Source: Schistosoma haematobium (lineage: Eukaryota > Platyhelminthes > Trematoda > Strigeidida > Schistosomatidae). From it: DNA of 64,000 nucleotides. Positions 58,412 through 64,000 of the stretch are shown piece by piece. The stretch is from positions 59,959,364 through 60,023,363 of the forward strand of contig NC_067196.1 in assembly GCF_000699445.3 (NCBI RefSeq), written 5' to 3'. Both the position numbers and the translations under genes were made by a program. The notes under the pieces are model-generated. The model saw only the letters and a program-made list of their open reading frames with translations, made no database searches and was not told where the DNA came from. Position 1 is the first letter of the stretch; the number at the start of each line of letters is the position of its first letter.

Positions 58412-60849
58412 GCTTCATATTTATTACAGATTACACTTCTCTGTATATTTTATATTAAATCAAATTAGTGTAAATAGACACTTATCTTCGAATGATATCA
58501 ATCAATAAGAGATAGAAATGTTAATGAGTTGTAAAGTTTTTAAAGTGTGATATTCTTTCATTGAATATTAAATAAGCGTTTCTTAAATGAATACTTACAT
58601 GAATAGTATCATTTTCATTGATCAATTGTACATTAATTGTCAAAGTAATCTATACATACAACCGATAAGTATTGAATTCTATGTGAAACACACAAAATAA
58701 ATTATCCAATCACTTTTAGTTGTATTATGGTTATGACATGATAAACTCTCTCTCCCCCTCTCTCTCACACACACCTTCAACACATATCGATTTAAATTTA
58801 TTCAGAACTCTTTTTTGTTTTGTTTTCATCAATCAATTTTATATTGAGTATAAATTAAAAAAAAAAAAAACTTGAACTCTTTACAATAATTATGAAATAA
58901 AAATTTAAGATTTAAAATGTATTCAAAAAAAGATAAGTCATATTTTATTGATTATTTAATTCAATATCATTCTGTGATTAAAAGTTCATACATTTATTGA
59001 TTATAAATTGAACAATATTTTATGATTAATTCATAAGTGACAACAACAACATTTGAGCTAAAAATTGTTTTTTTTTGTTTGTTTTTTTTGTATATTTTGG
59101 GTGTGAAAATACTTTGAATTCTTTTTGGACATGTATTTGTATGAAATAAATTTTTCGATTATTTATTTTTTTTTAATTATCTACAAATTATATAAAATAT
59201 GTACTTAGTTACACTAAATGAGATTTTTATCAATGAGGATTTCTTCTACAGTCTTATATAAGTGATAGACTTTCAACATTATCGATTATTATAACAAGTG
59301 TTAGTTTAATAATAATAAAAATATACCCGGTATTCTTTGTTTGAAATGAATTTATATTAAAAGGTAAATGTTGTAGATTTTTTTGTCTATTGAGTGGTGA
59401 ATTGCAATTTACGTAAATATCTATCTTATATTTAAAGAATTCGTATGTTGGGAAATGGAACAACATATATAAGTGAACAACATTGTTTTCAATTAGATCC
59501 TCATCAGGCTTTATTCTAATATACAGTAATATTTATATGCATATACGAAATTATCAAATCAGTCAATGAAGATAACCTCTGTCTATTGTTCACAACCTAA
59601 CTTACGGGGATTCCTCAACTAAAGGATAAGTTACCTGGTCCGGTCATAACTATATGTATCTACGAATTTAGCTGCTCCTGTGAAGAAAGCTAGATTAGGC
59701 GCATGATCAGATAACTGAGCCAACCATTTAGTGAGCACTTTCTTTCGTGGTTAGGAAAAGGTATCGCCAAAACAATACGCAGCTCCGTTTTATCACACTG
59801 GAACGATAGCGGTCATGTACTAGATAGAAATAGGTCGTTTAATGTGATTTATCTTATTTCTATTAGTTTACCTTACGGGGTTCAATCTTGTCTCTTACAC
59901 AATATAAGAATTTGAACTAACAATCCAAGTCTTTGTGTTAACAATAAATCTTTATCTCTGTCTAAATTAGCCTTAATAAAAGATTTTATTTATTATGATT
60001 TTCCATACTCTTTGTTATTTTATTGTTCATCAACTCCCTTCACTGTCCAATTATGCGAACAGTTCTTATTACGTAATCTCATGGTTCTTATAAATGTTAT
60101 TTCAACATCTATATTTTTCAAGTCATTGACCTGTTTTCCATTATAAAACATTGATTTAGGCCTACTGCATCTCTCATCACACTATCAATTTTTACTTTCT
60201 ACTTATTATGTTTATTTATTTAATCTATTCCACTGTTATCACTGATTTCCAAACTGTCTTGATTGGTTCAATAATTTCGTATACGCATATAATTATCTCA
60301 TTTCCAATATTTGAAGGTGTGTATCAAAACAAACAATCAATTAATAAGAATATATACTGACATTATTTTCCCTTTTCTTTTAGAAACATCTATGTTGAGT
60401 ATACTTGACTATAAAAATTCAAACAGATGTCTCTCTTATAACCATACTATCTTATTGCTAAAACTTTAATTCAATCATAAGGGTTTAATTTACTGATTGA
60501 AAAACGATCAACAAAATGATCTTCTTGTAAAGCAAGACAATATGTTGTTTCCGCTTTTTCAACTGTAATAAAATACTCATTTTAGAAGCATAATAAGATT
60601 AGCTTTAGACTTTCTTAAATACGTTTCATCATACTCGTTACTGTGTTTACACTTAATGAAATTTATCTGTTGTCATAGACTCAATTAGCAGATGTGCATT
60701 CACAGGCTATGAAACTGTATAAAGAGAGGAACCATTTAAATCGTTTTTAAGAATTGCTTCTGACTAAAACATATGCAGAATGTTTAGCATTATACTATAG
60801 GTAAGGGGTTGGTAACTGTATTGAAACCACTCCATAAAAGATTAGTCTC
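58412..60849. other. Intergenic, nothing recognised
   Basis: Very AT-rich, with a CT/CA-rich microsatellite patch at about 58748-58774 and A- and T-runs. Part of 60000-60849 may be the decayed continuation of the Penelope-like fragment to the right, but I cannot read motifs there. Confidence 0.4.
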
Positions 60850-61620
60850 AATCGGATACCTGATTTGCATACCTTCGACAATCCACACAATCTTGATAGA
60901 TAAATTATCACCTCTTTAATCATTTCGTACAAACTTGATGAAATTATCTGTTAGTCCCTGAGCTTCTTCAAAGATTTGGTTAGTTCACTGTCTTATTGTT
61001 AAGGTCTTTCTGGTCAGTTAGTTTTTGGAATTTTAATTTTTCATTTAAGATGGTACCCGTTTTATCAATATAAGCGTTTTTATTAAGAACAACTAACCAT
61101 TTGTCAGGTTTCTCAATCAATAAAGTTTAATCTTTTATGAGTATGTTAATAGCTTCCTTGTACTTCATTGTAAGAATGCTTTTGTAATTAAATTTATTGT
61201 TCTTATGCTGGTAACAACAAATCACAAAATTTGACCTTGAATTTTCTAGTTGTTGACTAGAATTCGCAACTGCATCCCGTGTCTGACTATATAGTTTTTC
61301 GAACTGCATATTTACATCCATGTGATTAGAATGATTACGAGTGTCACAAAATTTCAGACCTAAGGATAACACCTCCAATTTTTCATTATCTAGTTCAGCG
61401 CTTGAGAAATTATTGACACACATTTTGGGATTGCCTGGAAATTTGCTTTCAACCGTCTGATTTTCTAGATCTTTCAGTAACTGAATTCGTTATAGTGCCA
61501 GTATAACCCAACCTTTCCCAATTATTTATAGAGTCTGTAATATTCTGCTACAGTCTGTCGGAGTTAGATGTGCGAAAGAAGTATCTTCAACCACTTCTCT
61601 TGCTTTGGCCAATCTCAGGA
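60850..61620 (-). pseudogene. Penelope-like element fragment (N-terminal and early RT)
   Basis: On the - strand, NNFSSAELDNEKLEVLSLGLKF is followed by a Phe/Leu/Tyr-rich spacer, then IEKPDKWLVVLNKNAYIDK and ILNEKLKFQKL, then LCGLSKVCKSGIRLRLI. These follow the order of Penelope-like elements: the LSS...E...LSLGLKF block, the KPDKG...VV...Y block and the LYGLPKIHK...LRPI block of early RT. Stops separate the blocks and the YxDD-containing core was not found. Recognition is by motif memory, not by alignment. Confidence 0.62.
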
Positions 61621-61714
61621 CCAATTAATCAATAGTAATCTTAATTATGGAATGACCTGATTTGAATAGTATACAAACGTTCTCAGTCAAATATACATTT
61701 TAATAGTTGAATTC

Positions 61715-61910
61715 ATGGGCTGATATAAGTTAGATCATCACTGAGTGCCTGAAGGCGCAGAACATCCGTTTCGTCCTAACATGGGGATCCTCCACAGTGC
61801 ACACCTACGATCCCATATGTGGACTCGAACCCAGGACTTTTGGTTTCTCTCATGAATGTCTAACCTCAAGATCACTGAGCCGTCATCCAACGGTGATAAT
61901 GTTTAACTTC
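61715..61910 (-). mobile_element. tRNA-headed ribozyme SINE, reverse member of inverted pair
   Basis: On the - strand: GATGACGGCTCAGTGATC (head), box B GGTTCGAGTCC, then a decayed hammerhead region (TGGAGGATCC; GGACGAAAC), and tail. It agrees closely with 62357-62560 over about 165 bp with only a handful of differences. Confidence 0.75.
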
Positions 61911-62356
61911 AATCGACCCATGATCTCGCGCAACCATTCATCCATTGTCTGAGGTAGATACCTGTCTTTACGCGACACGGATCGGGCTGCCCTGGTCACG
62001 ACTTTTCATTAGAAATATACTTGTCTGTGTTATATTTATTCACACATCTTTGTATTACTATTATTATCGCCATTGTTATTATTATTACTGGCTTAACGTC
62101 ACTATTAATCTTCCGAATACATGATTAATTCACTTAGCACTCACCTCACTTTATTATTTCTTGCCCATATTTATTCTTATCATAAGTCCCATAATCTCAT
62201 TCAATGTATAAGCTTATTCAAGTTAACACTTCATATTAATCACCCAAACATTAACGATTTTGTTTTATTTTCGATTCAAAACAATTCTTGATTCACATGT
62301 TGTAATTTTAAATGATTTACACTACCTTAAACCTGGCCACTTTTCAAACTGAAGTT
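61911..62356. other. Spacer between inverted SINEs
   Basis: About 450 bp of AT-rich sequence with an ATT-rich run near 62056-62089; nothing else recognised. Confidence 0.5.
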
Positions 62357-62560
62357 AGGCATTATCACCGTTGGATGACGGCTTAGTGATCTTGAGGTTA
62401 GACATTCATGAGAGAAACCAAAAGTCCTGGGTTCGAGTCCACATATGGGATCGTAGGTGTGCACTGTGGAGGATCCCCGTGTTAGGACGAAACGAATGTC
62501 CTGTGCTTCCAGGCACTCAGTGATGATCTAACTTACATTAGCTCATGAGCTACATAATTG
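62357..62560 (+). mobile_element. tRNA-headed ribozyme SINE, forward member of inverted pair
   Basis: Head GATGACGGCTTAGTGATC, box B GGTTCGAGTCC at 62430-62440, decayed hammerhead region at about 62461-62506 (core first half reads TGTGGAGGA instead of CTGANGA; GAAAC kept), and tail. Its head sequence differs from the 42545-42790 copy, so a distinct subfamily is likely. Confidence 0.75.
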
Positions 62561-64000
62561 TAGGAACTGAAGAGTAATTTTCGAAAAGAATATTCTTCAT
62601 TGATATAATTGTTTTAATTTGTTATTTATTTTTATTTGAAGAATTGGCTTACGCTAAGTCATCAAAAGTCAGAAATCTAGTTTTCTACTCATTGAAACTT
62701 TAAAAATGTATTATATCTATTATGAATTCTTTCTTCCATTGGGTTGTTGTCACTTATTTACAGCCTCTAATATTTCGAAATCATAATCGTAAAATGGGCT
62801 GAAGTTAAGAGGATTATGGAAATGAGTCTAGTTGGAAATTGGTTTAAACATACATTAGTACAGTACAGTTGGGATGCGAACAAATTTAAGAGGCTTAATG
62901 GAATATTATCAATATATGTCTTATGTAAAAGAATATCCTAGATTATTAGTAGTAACAAAAGAGAAAAGAGCTAAAAATAAGTGGCTAGGCAATGAACAAA
63001 CTCAGATTATAAATAAGAATAGAATGAGTAAAATCCAGCTAGTTAAACTAAAATTATTATTCGAGAAAAGAATCAAAAATAGTCGCAATGATCCAATCAA
63101 TAGGAAGAAAGAGCTAAACATAATTTTATGTTCTAAGGGAGAAGTGCATGTCTCACGAAAGCAGAAAAAGACTAACAGCTGCCTCGTTTTAAACACATGA
63201 ATCAGGTTTCTGATGCTTGATAGTAATGGTTTCAATAAACTTCAGAACATTGGAGCTTGGTTGTTTGTCGATTACCTTGTAAGATTTTAGGGTGAGAAAT
63301 TATTGTATGGGGTTCAGGAATTGTCTAAAGATTGCGTTGCTTTAAGTCCTTCTCCCATTTAATCGAAGGCTTTTTGAGACATGATCAAGAAATCAAAAAT
63401 ATCCCTTCCTTTTTATTCGGTCGATGTAGGATTTTTGCAAGGTATGTGTAAATTCACGGACTTTTGAAGGCATCATGAAAGTGGTATGACGAGGGAACTC
63501 AAAGTATTCAATGTACTTTATGTAAACTACTGTCTTGAATATTACTTTTCTTTATTGGTTTTTGATATATTTGTTTTACCTAGGCTTTGACCTTGATCTG
63601 TTCATAATTTTATCCCTGAACATTTGCTTTTTATTTTGCCTATGGTTTAGGGGTTTGAGTTTTGACTACTGAAATCTAAATTTTGAAGTTTTTTTTATAA
63701 TTATTGAGTAGAATAGTTACTAGTATTTCATATTATACGATCTCGTACCTTGGGATTTTGATTTTCTCTTTATTTGGTTGAAAGTTGCGAAATAATCAGT
63801 TTATCTTACATCCGAATGGCTCGATTAAGATCATTAAATACTTTTTGACGGGTTGAATTATTAAATATGTTGTTTGATACATGGATTGTGAATTCATGTT
63901 ACTCTGCTCAAATCTTTGTTCGTTTCATATATTTACCATCTTCTAAGGAAGTTTGAAGTAATTCTCTGTAAAATTATGGTTGAACAGCCTGTAAAATAAT
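62561..64000. other. Right edge, no confident gene
   Basis: Contains one open frame at 62874-63200 listed separately. Nothing else recognised. Confidence 0.4.
62874..63200 (+). CDS. Unrecognised 108-codon open frame
   Basis: A Lys/Asn-rich frame with blocks such as KWLGNEQTQIINKNRMSK and SKGEVHVSRKQKKTNS. The track start is not ATG; the first ATG in frame is within the first 20 codons (MEYYQYMSY). It has no recognised domain, no obvious splice-supported partner and no clear repeat homology in the window. It may be chance in AT-rich DNA or a relic of a retroelement. Confidence 0.15.
   Translation: MRTNLRGLMEYYQYMSYVKEYPRLLVVTKEKRAKNKWLGNEQTQIINKNRMSKIQLVKLKLLFEKRIKNSRNDPINRKKELNIILCSKGEVHVSRKQKKTNSCLVLNT

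Noticed and set aside
1..64000. CRISPR arrays, bacterial operons, phage or prophage modules, rRNA genes
   Set aside because: No regularly spaced short repeats other than microsatellites, no ribosome-binding-site-led gene runs and no rRNA motifs were seen; the genes are spliced and eukaryotic.

Overview
The window is eukaryotic, intron-bearing, AT-rich and dense in retroelements. The repeat set points to a blood fluke (Schistosoma or a close trematode): tRNA-headed SINEs carrying hammerhead-ribozyme cores like the Smα family, RTE-clade non-LTR elements like SR2, a CsRN1/Boudicca-type Ty3/gypsy element with a tRNA-Trp-type primer site, and pieces that look like Penelope and CR1 elements. The species cannot be fixed from sequence alone.

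Three host genes are supported, all on the + strand. At 1375-2957 are the last two coding exons of an SCP/CTDSP-type phosphatase; its catalytic DxDxT exon is not in the window. At 22963-25336 is a two-exon gene for a small, apparently secreted, cysteine-rich protein in which a C-x6-C-x9-C-x9-C spacing occurs twice, once per exon. At 35855-43628 is a complete six-exon RIB43A/RIBC2-type gene for a ciliary doublet-microtubule protein, with two micro-introns (38 and 35 bp) followed by kilobase-scale introns.

Layout: 1-2957 phosphatase 3' part; 2958-22960 intergenic, with LTR-type repeats (about 5590-6082, 11645-12098, 12423-12831), an SR2-derived composite (9649-9874), a palindromic ribozyme SINE (13525-13752), a 3-kb RTE copy on the - strand (14956-17985), a fold-back element (18043-18318), a CR1-like fragment (20150-20600) and a ribozyme SINE (21884-22200); 22963-25336 secreted-protein gene with two RTE fragments in its intron; 26930-35535 a retroelement cluster in which a full-length LTR element (29478-34733) is nested in an older relative; 35855-43628 RIB43A, with two ribozyme SINEs in its last intron; 43629-64000 no confident host gene, but a degraded RTE copy (46320-49985) holding an LTR-type insertion, a solo LTR with a 5-bp target duplication (51351-51860), a palindromic SINE (about 56285-56485), a 5'-truncated RTE copy with a 13-bp duplication (57693-58398), a Penelope-like fragment (about 60850-61620) and an inverted SINE pair (61715-62560).

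The three genes show no shared pathway. The clearest theme is retroelement history: insertions inside insertions, defective copies with young LTRs, and repeated inversion of ribozyme SINEs. Repeat family names are assigned by eye and from memory of the families, not by database search.
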